A stretch of 64,000 nucleotides of DNA from Pieris napi (taxonomy: Eukaryota; Arthropoda; Insecta; Lepidoptera; Pieridae), in contig NC_062240.1 of the NCBI RefSeq assembly GCF_905475465.1, forward strand, positions 1,255,001-1,319,000. The letters run 5' to 3'. Below the pieces are notes generated by a model that was given only the letters and a program-made list of their open reading frames with translations, was not told where the DNA came from and made no database searches. How positions within the stretch are numbered: the first letter of the stretch is position 1; the number at the start of each line of letters is the position of its first letter. Positions 57,401 through 64,000 of this stretch are shown here, piece by piece. The position numbers and the translations under genes were made by a program.

Positions 57401-60098
57401 AGCGTCAGAAAGGAGGCTTCGTCTTCGGGGGGAGGGGGGAGTGAGAATGCAAAACCAAAGACGGCGCGTTCTATACGATTGTGATTTACCAGAAGTGTCT
57501 TTAGTCCAACACGCGTTAACATGCGACATAAAACGTCATATTATGTCTGTCCATTAATATTGACACGTAAGGTATGTCTTTTACATTCTAACCCGCTTTT
57601 ACAACATAATGGATAATTTAAAATGATTGTCGTAAAATAAAAAAACAGATTCTTTTCGTAATCGATCTATACGTATAACGATCATGTCGTGCTAAACCGT
57701 TGTCACCCTTTTAATGTAACACGAAATATTCTACTCTAATAAATGGTTTTTATGATTTGATGTTCCACCTCGCCTGTCTTTCCATAAGACAGCGCTTTTT
57801 AAGACACCAGCTGCCAGTAGGGGTATATCTGAACTGATACGACTTAGAATCCTTCAAGAAAAGAGCAAAGCATTCCCTCAAAGGTCAGCAACATACCCGC
57901 TACCCTCGGCGTTGAAGGTGGGCGTGGCCATGGGCGACGGTTAGCATTTATCAAAACCCTGCTGCCTGCGTCCATCGTTCGAGTATTATTTAGACTTCCT
58001 AGAATACTTTTTGATCGTCCGAGAAAAAAACCTTTTTTTATATACAACTAGCTGACCCGGCAAACGTCGTTTTCCCATATATAATATTTCTAGGAAACAT
58101 TTTTAGTTCAATAAAAATAACTATCTACTATAATAAAAAATAGGGGTTGATCGTAGAGGGGTGAAGATTAAGAGTTGTATGTATTTTTGTATGCTGTATC
58201 ATAAAAATATAAAAAACAAAAAAATTTGTATAAAAAGTAAAAAAATAATTTTGGGGTGGATACCCCTTATCACTTAGTGGTATGAAAAATAGATTGTAGC
58301 CAGATATACATATAAAATTTGATAAAAATCGGTCAAGCCGTTTCGGAGGAGTATGGTAACTAACATTGTGACACGAGAATTGTATATACTTTTTTAGTAA
58401 AAGATATAATATAAAGGTTTACTATTGTCTTATGTAGGGATTTGTACCTTAAAAGCGTAATTAAATAGATATAATAAACAAAATAATCGAATACCTCTAA
58501 ATCCTCTTTGAAGTGAATAAAAATGTATTAAAAATTGAATTAGTCTTATTCAGACAGATCCCGAGTGAAGAAATAAAACCCAAACAATGGTTTTCCATTT
58601 AATAAATTAACATTTTGAGAGGACCTATAATATCTGAAATGAAATCTTTTACTGCGAAGGAAATTTACGATTCAGGAAACTAATAAAAAACGAATTTTCA
58701 AATATCGCCATGAACTTGTCTTATCGTTAAGCGAAATTAGATTTTGCGATTCTGTTAAATTTTGAACTTTAATATTAGAGCTTAGATATTATCACGAGTA
58801 CTGTATGGATAAGTTGAGCAGAACTTTGTATTCGAAACATTCGTGTAGTATACAAATTGTTTGGAAAATTTATACGTTCAAGCTGTCAAACAAACGTAGA
58901 TAACAATATTTAACAAAACTATCATTTATTTACTGGAGAGATAACATACCGAAACAATTGTATCATTTAAATTAAACCTCTTTAACAGAACAGACGGCAG
59001 ACGGCTCATTGGTCTAGTGGTTAGTACCCCTGACTGCGAATCCATGGGTCCCGGGTTCGATCCCAAGAGACAAGACATCGATGTGATGAGCATTTGGTGT
59101 TGTGCTTAGGTCTTGGGTGTTTAAATATGTATTTATATGTCTATCTATCTATAATATGTATGTATATCCGTTGCCCAGTACCCATAACACAAGCTTCAGC
59201 AGCTTAGCATGGCTAGGTCAATTGGTGTGAATTGTCCAATCATAAAAAAAAAAGAACCAAACGCGAAATTATTTCCCCGAATGGACTTTCTGTCTATGTG
59301 CTAATTTAGCATTCGCTCGAACGGTGAAGGAAAACATCGTGAGGAAACAAACTTACCTTAGATCCAAGAAAAGTCAACGGCGTATGTCAGGCACAGAAGG
59401 CTGATCACTTACTCGCCTATTAGATTGACAAAATGATCATGAAACAGATACAGAAATCTGAGGATCAGACTTAAAAAGGTTGTGACGCCACTTATGTTCC
59501 ATTGTTTTTAAGCTATTGCATAGATTTTATCGCGGGCTTTGAGCGCGGTGACCGAAACTCAAGAAACTCCGTAACGAAAATAAAAACCTAACACACGATC
59601 ACGTAATATAGGCCAATATTTTTATTAAATTTCGAGTGCTTATGCAATCGTATTAATTAATAACAATACATAACATTCAATGTTTCAATAATAATAATAT
59701 GTTTTTCAGATTCCAAACTGGATACTCGAATAGTATCTATACTGGGTCTATTCGAGCTATCAGTAGGGGATTCTCCGAGGGCTGATGGAATGTCAGAGTT
59801 GACAGCTGCGCGTTTGGCAGTGACACATGTCAATCAGAAGACGTTGCTCCCTGGATACAAGTTGCACCTTATCACAAATGATACTAAGGTTGTATTTTAT
59901 TTAATATTATAATTATTATAATGAATTGTTTTACAACTATTTATCTATATCCAGTGCGATCCAGGTGTAGGAGTGGACAGATTCTTCCACGCTCTCTACA
60001 CTGAGCGAGAGTCCAAAATGACAATGCTGCTGGGAACCGCCTGCTCAGAAGTTACAGAGAGCATAGCCAAGATTGTACCCTATTGGAATATTGTACAA
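47741..60098 (+). CDS. GABA-B-R2: Metabotropic GABA-B receptor, subunit 2-like, N-terminal exons (continues past right edge)
   Basis: Three exons join in frame: coding from 47769 in exon 47741-48492, then 59710-59888, then 59955-60098. The product starts with a signal peptide and a ~200-residue charged, low-complexity stretch. It then enters the Venus-flytrap ligand-binding domain of class C GPCRs: ILGLFELS, LAVTHVNQKTLLPGYKL, NDTKCDPGVGVDRFFHALYT, MLLGTACSEVTESIAKIVPY and WNIVQ. These phrases match insect GABA-B subunit 2 better than subunit 1, whose same strand reads LLAGCSTVCTTVAE. In the family, subunit 2 pairs with subunit 1 at the neuronal membrane and couples to Gi/o, slowing synaptic activity. 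About 349 residues are visible; the rest of the flytrap, the seven-helix part and the tail are outside. Intron 1 is 11.2 kb and full of mobile elements. Confidence 0.87.
48835..48912 (+). mobile_element. Retroposon 3' terminal fragment
   Basis: TATCACTTAACATCAGGTGA, GTCCGTTTGCCTCATATTAC and a terminal AAAAAAA. Sense strand plus; only the last ~75 bp are present. Confidence 0.6.
49003..49582 (+). mobile_element. Harbinger derivative, 580 bp, TIR GGGCCGAAACACATAA, TSD ATA
   Basis: Exact 16-bp terminal inverted repeats at 49003 and 49582; ATA flanks both (49000-49002, 49583-49585), the TWA-type target of PIF/Harbinger. Subterminal regions are unusually GC-rich, with repeated GCGGCGCCGCAACGC words on both sides, likely transposase-binding clusters. 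It holds only the N-terminal part of a transposase gene. It lies in intron 1 of the receptor gene, same strand. Confidence 0.82.
49131..49421 (+). pseudogene. HARBI1-type transposase N-terminus
   Basis: Ninety-six codons to a stop: RRYWIHPLSKGMNPNGEFFS, then KFVAYFRMSISSFEELLSEL. R-x-Y-W-V-H-P, G-E-F and K-F-x-x-Y-F-R-M-S are the conserved opening of Harbinger transposases, before the helix-turn-helix. The DDE catalytic domain (about 250 further residues) is missing, so the element is non-autonomous. Confidence 0.75.
49598..49873 (-). mobile_element. tRNA-derived SINE (family A), minus
   Basis: Reverse complement of the full family order, with B box GGATCGAACC and head AGCAGTGTTGGGCTAGTGG(T). 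The 3' end is shortened (missing the GACCTAAAAAGG block). It lies 15 bp from the Harbinger derivative. Confidence 0.8.
50030..50095 (+). mobile_element. Worn retroposon fragment
   Basis: TATGAAAAGAGCGTACCGATT, CTTAAAAGGTGCGTGG and CACCTGCGAGCCTTAAC correspond to the AAAAGAGCGTACCAATTCTT part of the 54268 repeat. Confidence 0.45.
50100..51365. other. Intronic, no gene seen
   Basis: Within receptor intron 1. A 99-codon frame (50527-50826) has no recognised domain and no splice context that would link it to the receptor. Confidence 0.4.
51368..51517 (+). mobile_element. Family A SINE with internal deletion
   Basis: Head GGGCTGTGTTGGCTTGGCTTT and B box GGTTCGAATCC join directly to AAGGCTGATGGACTATTAG and AATAGCGCCACTAG; the central ~130 bp are lost. 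Confidence 0.6.
51520..52455. other. Intronic, no gene seen
   Basis: AT-rich; nothing recognised. Confidence 0.4.
52460..52677 (-). mobile_element. Helitron-like element
   Basis: Minus strand: TCTTTATATATATAATTCTT after an A, GTGTATGTCACTGAACTTC, ACTGGACCGATTTTGATGAA, AGATGGCGCTGCAGTCGG, ending ACGTCTGTCGGGTCCACTAG before a T. Confidence 0.65.
53093..53392 (-). mobile_element. Helitron-like element
   Basis: Minus strand: TCTAATATATAAAATTCTCG after an A, through GGCTTGACCGATTCTCATG, to GACGGTTGCCCGGTCAGCTAG (shown from its second part GGTTGCCCGGTCAGCTAG) before a T. Relatives at 9029 and 58048. Confidence 0.65.
53690..53805 (-). mobile_element. Retroposon 3' end, truncated
   Basis: TTTTTTTATGTAATAGGAGG, GATGTTAAGTGATTCCGCCG, CCCATGGACATGGCCAGAAG, GCGTTGCCGGCCATTCAAG; sense minus. 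Confidence 0.65.
54268..54560 (-). mobile_element. Poly(A)-tailed retroposon 3' end, best copy
   Basis: From TTTTTTTTATGTAATAGGAG to GTATTTTGCCTTGACGTCC, about 290 bp. On the minus (sense) strand it reads CGTTTTCTAAGGCAGTTTTT, GCAGCTGCCCACTGAAG-type sequence, AAAGAGCGTACCAATTCTTG, CCATGGGCGGCGGTATCACT, ending TTTGCCTCCTATTAC plus poly(A). It is the commonest repeat in the window. I take it for the 3' end of a LINE or a SINE using such an end; which one is not decidable here. Confidence 0.7.
54637..54928 (+). mobile_element. Family A SINE with 11-bp target duplication
   Basis: Head GCAGTGTTGGCCTAGTGGC at 54656; ends GCGCCTCTGATTTTTTTT. CTTCATATAAT flanks it at 54626-54636 and 54929-54939. The 19 bp between the left duplication and the usual head are extra 5' sequence. 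The B-box region is partly deleted (CATCAGGTTCGATCCTC). Confidence 0.8.
55251..55529 (+). mobile_element. Family A SINE with 13-bp target duplication
   Basis: Head GCAGTGTTGGCCTAGTGGC, B box GGTTCGATCCC, end GTAGCGCCACTGATTTTTTTT. TTCGTATGCTGTT occurs at 55234-55246 and 55530-55542, the direct sign of target-primed insertion. Small deletions occur in the head (CGGCG missing) and in the GGAGG block. Confidence 0.85.
55545..56800. other. Intronic, no gene seen
   Basis: Includes a run of ACACACGTCACACACCC-like simple sequence near 56310-56350. No recognised element. Confidence 0.4.
56808..57175. mobile_element. hAT MITE, 368 bp, 8-bp TSD
   Basis: Ends CAGAGTTCCCCAAACTGTTT and ACCACTTTGGGAATCACTG, the hAT-type CAGnGnTTCCCAAAC terminus, and both ends carry subterminal TAGACCCCTAG words. 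The 8 bases GACTAAAG flank it exactly (56800-56807, 57176-57183), the length hAT transposases produce. No coding capacity. Confidence 0.88.
57185..57825. other. Intronic, no gene seen
   Basis: A G-rich patch GGGGGGAGGGGGGAG at 57427-57441 stands out. Otherwise unassigned. Confidence 0.4.
57830..57960 (+). mobile_element. Worn retroposon fragment, plus
   Basis: CTTCAAGAAAAGAGCAAAGC, CCTCAAAGGTCAGCAACA, CCATGGGCGACGGTTAGCA correspond to the sense strand of the 54268 repeat. Confidence 0.5.
58048..58404 (-). mobile_element. Helitron-like element
   Basis: Plus strand starts CTAGCTGACCCGGCAAACGT after an A and ends GACACGAGAATTGTATATAC...AAAGA before a T. Reverse complement of the 53093 layout with a longer 5' end. 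Confidence 0.6.
58410..58995. other. Intronic, no gene seen
   Basis: AT-rich; nothing recognised. Confidence 0.4.
59001..59258 (+). mobile_element. tRNA-derived SINE (family B)
   Basis: A different head from family A: GGCTCATTGGTCTAGTGGTT with A box TGGTCTAGTGG, then CCCTGACTGCGAATCCATGG and B box GGGTTCGATCCC. Body with GAGCATTTGGTGTTGTGCTT, TATGTATTTATATGTCTA, TTGCCCAGTACCCATAACAC and a poly(A) end. The head looks tRNA-like but the acceptor stem does not close, so it is not a functional tRNA gene. Confidence 0.75.
59281..59495 (+). mobile_element. Family A SINE, 5' truncated
   Basis: Begins at ATGGACTTTCTGTCTATGTG and continues in family order to GTTGTGACGCCACTTATG. The tRNA-like head is missing. 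It ends about 215 bp before receptor exon 59710. Confidence 0.7.
59710..59888 (+). CDS. GABA-B-R2: GABA-B receptor exon: flytrap strand 1 and helix
   Basis: Acceptor TTTTTCAG at 59702-59709; the split codon G|AT gives Asp. Reads SKLDTRIVSILGLFELSV, then GMSELTAARLAVTHVNQKTL, then LPGYKLHLITNDTK, to donor GTTGTA at 59889 (a weak donor). ILGLFEL is the first buried beta strand of the flytrap domain and ELTAARLAVTHVN the first helix. Confidence 0.9.
59955..60098 (+). CDS. GABA-B-R2: GABA-B receptor exon: CDPGVG to WNIVQ
   Basis: Forty-eight codons after acceptor TATCCAG (59954), ending at donor GTAAGT (60099). Carries CDPGVGVDRFFHALYT and MLLGTACSEVTESIAKIVPY, then WNIVQ. The two cysteines are conserved flytrap positions. 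The next expected piece (a V-x-F/Y-G-S-T-S-P-A-L-S-D strand) is not found in 60100-64000. Confidence 0.92.
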
Positions 60099-60429
60099 GT
60101 AAGTTACTCTTTTCAGTAATACTTTGAAGATTTCAAAGAATATATGATAATGAAATAAAGTCCACAAGGATGCACCAGTATTCTGATTTGAATATTAAAA
60201 TCACGTACCACGTAATTCGAAGTTTGCGACATTGCGCAAACTTAATGTTCCGTAATATTGAGAAGTACCCACATCACCGAGTATTGGCAAAATTTAAATC
60301 AATGATTAGCGTGACGCTATTTAGTACCCTGCATGTGTTTTGATATATTTGAGTTCGACATACGGGTGTCAGTCACTGTCAAACAACAAAAAAAAACACC
60401 TATACGTTGATTTTTAATATATAAAAGTA

Positions 60430-60790
60430 AATAGATATAAAAAAAATCGTTTATTATGGAATATAAGATACAGTTATCACTTATTCCACGTCATTAAATT
60501 TGAATCGGTAGACATTCCTACATCAAGGCAAAATGGACAATGGGTTGAGAGAAAAAGCCGGCGTAAAAAACTCAGTACTCATTTAAAATAGCAAATCATC
60601 AAACAACACTTTTTTTTTATATCGCAAATGAATTAGAAGTAGTCTAGCACTATTCCCAGGCCCTTTTATCAACTAGATAATTTTATAGTAAACCTTTTTA
60701 CACAGCTTTTCTTTAATACATTTCTTAAACTTATTAAAACGCAGAGATAAAAGAGCCTCTAGGATTTTATTAAAGAAAAGTATCCCTTTT
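60430..60790 (-). mobile_element. LINE ORF2 terminal relic and 3' UTR
   Basis: Minus strand: NKFKKCIKEKLCKKVYYKI, then LVDKRAWE (family F-x-K-x-V-K-x-x-L-x-x-K-x-Y-Y and D-K-x-A-W), then a 3' UTR with TTTTTACGCCGGCTTTTTCT and AATGACGTGGAATAAGTGAT, ending TCCATAATAAACGA. The 3' tip recurs at 62465-62562. Confidence 0.6.
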
Positions 60791-60849
60791 CCCTAAAAAG
60801 TATTACCTACTAACTAATATTTATAAGAATATAGATATATAAATATATA

Positions 60850-61070
60850 TACTTTTTAACTCGTTTCTTAAGCCACTCTTTGCAACTCAACGCCACTATG
60901 TGGACCCGTTGAAGTATTCCAAACAAATTCAACCTTAGATCCGTCACGAAAAGAGCGTACAAATTTTTTAAAAGGCTGGCAGCATTCGTGAGCCTTATGG
61001 CATTCTGGGTGTTCATGTGTGTGTTCACTTAACATCGGATGAACCTCCTACCCGTTTGCCCGTGGTCTAT
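60850..61070 (+). mobile_element. Retroposon 3' end, plus
   Basis: TGCAACTCAACGCCACTATG, GTTGAAGTATTCCAAACAAA, AAAAGAGCGTACAAATTTTT, TTCACTTAACATCGGATGA, CTACCCGTTTGCCC in sense order. Confidence 0.6.
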
Positions 61071-61548
61071 AAATAATCTAAAATTACTTTTATGTATATG
61101 TATTATTAAATAATTAAATTATTGCTCTTTGAAACATATATTAATCATAAAGACATTTTATCTATCATATTCTGTTTTCTTTATGTGATAACATTTTCGA
61201 AAATGAGAAACTTAAATCCCGCGATCCTACCGATTAAACACAATTAATTGTAACTTTAGAAACTTCTAAATTCTAATTAAACAAAGGCAATTTTAGGAAA
61301 GTTAATAAAGAACATAACTTTGTGAAACTTTGATCTTAGGTAAGAAGTTTTAAAAGCTAATACGTTAAAATAAATATTAATCGATTCAAATGAGGTCGCA
61401 AAAGTTTTCTTGAACCATTCACTAGGAGGAAACTTTCACATAAATTGCAATGACTTTATTTTCACTAATTTTATTCAATAATAAGTATGCGAATGAACTG
61501 CTTTCTTCCAGTGTAAGAGGTGCATTGAGTGGTTTGAATTATTGAGAT

Positions 61549-61921
61549 TTTTTGACGTGATAACGTCTTTAAAATCGTTTTAGTCGGGTGACATGTTCAG
61601 AAACTTGTGTCACACCAAAACCTCACGAGCGCGATCGCAGGTATAACGAGAGAGAGACGGACTGATCTCCCGTCTCATCTCGAGCGCTGCCAGTCATTCC
61701 GTGAATGTATGAAGAAAAATGTATATCATAGTCGAATAAGTAAACTTGTCATTTTACACCCGAAATTTATCATCAAAAGTGTGAATAAAACGATAGATGT
61801 AATTTAAAATTTGAAAAAATTGTTATCTTCATTAATTCCTTACTTCCCAAAAACTTATATCACCAATAAGACGTTATCACGTAAACATCTCGATCGTAAA
61901 CCTACTTTTCAAACAACCAAT
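61549..61921 (+). mobile_element. ~370-bp MITE, copy 2
   Basis: Opposite orientation to 46202-46574 and almost identical; inner TIR ACGTGATAACGTCTT at 61555-61569 and its inverse at 61868-61882. The two copies bracket the visible part of the receptor gene about 15 kb apart. Confidence 0.7.
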
Positions 61922-62205
61922 GTTTTTTTTTTAAATAATAACGTTTTAATTAAGAATAGCTCAAACAGTGTTATGCCCTGCTTTTAGATAGCAGTAGAAT
62001 TACTACGCTTTTTATTTGTTTGTTTTATTTGTTGTAGTACAAGAAAAGGTTTTGTTTAACTTAACAGTTTATTGAAGTTATAGGTTCTTTTGGCGCGTTA
62101 GGAAAAATGATGAGACTAAATTTTTACGATGCGCGCGCACGCCGTCACAAAAAACCGACAATCTGAAGTTAGCTATAGTCAACATTTTAGTTGTTTCTAT
62201 TGTTA

Positions 62206-62721
62206 GACCTACAACGCACTAGCGGCTGGCCGCAATGCGGTGTGCCGCTGCGGCGGGCCGCACATCGATTATTACATGAAACCGCACGATAACAACGCAC
62301 TGACTTGCGGTCAACCGTCAACCGCTCCGGTTGATCTGGAGCTGCGGCGAGCCGCACCGGTTGAATGATGCGGCGCGCCGCGTCCCCTCCACGCACTCGG
62401 CGCGGTTAGCCGTCCTACCTACGGCGTCACATATAATTATTTAGCAAATGTAAACAAAATATTGTAAACCTATTTTAAAAGAGTAAAAAATAAAAAAATA
62501 AAATATGTTTATTATGGAACATAAGATACATGTATCACTTATTCCACGTCATTAAATTTGATTTTGTAATATTTCAAGAAGCACTGACGAGTGACGATTG
62601 CGGCAGACCGCAATAGGGACGGTTAGCCGGAATACGGCAGGCCGCTACGGCGGACCGTATATACCGCGGCCCGCCGCAGCGGCACACCGCATTGCGGCCA
62701 GCCGCTAGTGCGTTGTAGGCC
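62206..62721. mobile_element. Harbinger MITE, 516 bp, ~55-bp GC-rich TIR, TSD TTA
   Basis: Ends GACCTACAACGCACTAGCGG and CCGCTAGTGCGTTGTAGGCC; the inverse match runs about 55 bp through GGCCGCAATGCGG, CACACCGC and GGGCCGC blocks. TTA flanks both ends (62203-62205, 62722-62724), the typical Harbinger target. It is far GC-richer than its surroundings and has no coding capacity. The empty site is at 38617-38619. Confidence 0.88.
62465..62562 (-). mobile_element. LINE 3' tip inside the Harbinger MITE
   Basis: GTTTATTATGGAACATAAGA and CACTTATTCCACGTCATTAA match 60450-60502. The short AT-rich block contrasts with the GC-rich MITE around it, so it is a later insertion. Confidence 0.6.
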
Positions 62722-62804
62722 TTAGTGTCGTTTTTTATACAAACATAGAATATAATTTTTGAAAAGATTTTTATCTTGTTACGCCAAAGAAGTATAACTT
62801 CTAA

Positions 62805-63570
62805 CGCGTGTTCTAATATAGCTATTACGCAAACCTAGTACGAAAAATAATTTAGTTCGTTCAATTAAAAGTATTAAATTTTGTTATACGATAAAACCAT
62901 GTCATACCACTAGTACAATAAGAAAAAAGCTATGTAAAGAAAAGGCTATTACTGAAAGACCCTTTGTTCACAAGAAAATTCTTGTCATTAAAACTTAAGA
63001 AATAGTTATACAGTGCGCAATTACGACCCTCGGATGTTTCAAATCAAGCTTACTTGACAACTGTACATCAAAGAAAACGTAGAAGAAATTGCCAAAACGA
63101 AAGTTCCTGGAAGTAATCTAGTAGGTTGTTCTTCGTAATTATTATTGACGATAGCTTTAGTGTTTTAAATTTTTTTTTTTTAGTTTTTTTATAACTAATT
63201 ATAAATAATGCAATTCTTGTGAATTCAGCCAATGTGCAACTAAATATATCCGTATCGCAAGCAATAGTGTTTAGGGTGCGCAAGACACGCGTTAATGATG
63301 CTTCTCTGAGTAAATTCGCGCCCGAGGCACTGCCAGCAATTGCGACCGATTACCACGCCGAGTGTGGTTATTTGGCACACGCAGCCCCAGTCTCTCCAAC
63401 ATTTCCGCATTATATATTTTACCTCTAAGGACCTTAAAAAATATTATGTGATAGTAAGGTCCCTCCTTACCTCTAACTTGTTGTATCCTACCATACCCAA
63501 GAAAAACAAAGTTGGATACATTATTGGGTAAAATGGGTACACTCCATACAACCTAATGTAAATGACATGT
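62805..63570. other. No gene seen; presumed receptor intron
   Basis: Frames at 63219-63531 (around CGCAAGACACGCGTTAATGA) were checked against the expected next receptor exon and do not fit. Confidence 0.4.
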
Positions 63571-63574
63571 TGAC

Positions 63575-63640
63575 ACCCATACACCATGAGGTCATGGGTT
63601 TGAGACCTGGCTATGCACCAATAGTTTTTCTATTGCGAAT
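63575..63640 (+). mobile_element. SINE fragment
   Basis: CCATGAGGTCATGGGTTTGA, GACCTGGCTATGCACCAATA resemble the B-box region of family A. Too short to assign firmly. Confidence 0.4.
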
Positions 63641-64000
63641 TTACGGTACGATATTTTGCGGAATATCCGCATTGGTGTACAGGACAGAAGACTCACCTGG
63701 ACCAAATACTTCAGGTATATTGTTCCGTATGACTGCGATTATTCGATTATTCCTACATATAAAGAAAATTTAAAAAAATAGAGACCTTTTTAGACTGTTA
63801 TTTTTATGTTCTTTCCCCTATTTGATACAAGGTAATTTTGAGATTTTAATTACATTATTGATTGGATAGATTCGCAATAATTGAAGATTTGAACAGCCAT
63901 TATTCAAAGCTTAAGCGAAATTGAAAAATAATTTTCTCAATTTCTTTGATCCAAAAATAACGTAACAATGACGTTAATGGTTTGCTTATTTTAATTAGAA

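Larger units (their letters stand above)
62074..62801. mobile_element. MITE of the GAAGTTATACTTC family, interrupted
   Basis: Left end GAAGTTATAGGTTCTTTTGG, right end GCCAAAGAAGTATAACTTC. The sequence either side of the inserted Harbinger MITE (AGTTAGCTATAGTCAACATT, then CGTTTTTTATACAAAC and AAGATTTTTATCTTGTTACG) matches 38539-38702 in reverse. Confidence 0.65.

Noticed and set aside
57427..57441. G-quadruplex or regulatory G-tract
   Set aside because: Only two G runs separated by a single A; not enough separate tracts for a standard three-layer quadruplex.
59001..59075. Possible functional tRNA gene (A and B boxes present)
   Set aside because: The acceptor and anticodon stems do not close and the sequence continues into a SINE body with poly(A).
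63219..63531. Next GABA-B receptor exon
   Set aside because: None of the three frames contains the expected G-S-T-S-P-A-L-S-D region and splice phases do not fit.

Overview
The window is AT-rich eukaryotic DNA, almost certainly from a moth or butterfly (Lepidoptera). Genes are split into short exons with GT/AG introns, and most of the sequence is a dense, nested layer of small mobile elements of types common in lepidopteran genomes: tRNA-derived SINEs, LINE 3' ends, Helitron-like elements that insert between A and T, and MITEs. The species cannot be named from this sequence alone.

Two host genes can be supported, both cut by the window edges. At the left, on the minus strand, five exons (3270 down to 666) encode the N-terminal part of a fatty acyl-CoA reductase with the nucleotide-binding motif G-x-x-G-x-x-G; the rest lies beyond base 1. 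At the right, on the plus strand, three exons (47741-48492, 59710-59888, 59955-60098) encode the start of a metabotropic GABA-B receptor, most like subunit 2: a signal peptide, a long charged low-complexity extension and the first part of the ligand-binding Venus-flytrap domain. The next exon is not within the last 3.9 kb, so the gene continues beyond base 64000. These two genes are unrelated neighbours. I see no supported host gene between 3.3 and 47.7 kb.

Layout: 0-3.3 kb FAR gene with a LINE fragment in intron 1; 3.7-7.7 kb SINEs, LINE 3' ends and a 506-bp TIR element; 9-17 kb sparse repeats including a 1.4-kb-spaced direct repeat, a TA-flanked MITE and a Helitron; 20.7-21.2 kb a Helitron inside a LINE tail; 26.7-29.1 kb a 2.4-kb near-perfect palindrome; 29-36 kb nested Helitron and LINE pieces, a Jockey-type fragment and a long-TIR element; 39.3-42.3 kb two identical, oppositely oriented, internally deleted Harbinger elements; 44.55-46.16 kb an unclassified 1.6-kb TIR element with internal repeat modules; 47.7-60.1 kb the GABA-B receptor gene, whose 11.2-kb first intron carries a Harbinger derivative with a transposase N-terminus, SINEs, Helitrons and an hAT MITE with a perfect 8-bp target duplication; 60.4-64 kb a three-level nest (MITE, then Harbinger MITE, then LINE tail), for which an empty-site copy exists at 38.6 kb.

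No CRISPR, operon, rRNA or functional tRNA gene is present; tRNA-like stretches are SINE heads. The most interesting material is the set of TIR elements with directly readable target-site duplications, especially the two large palindromes and the 44.55-46.16 kb element.
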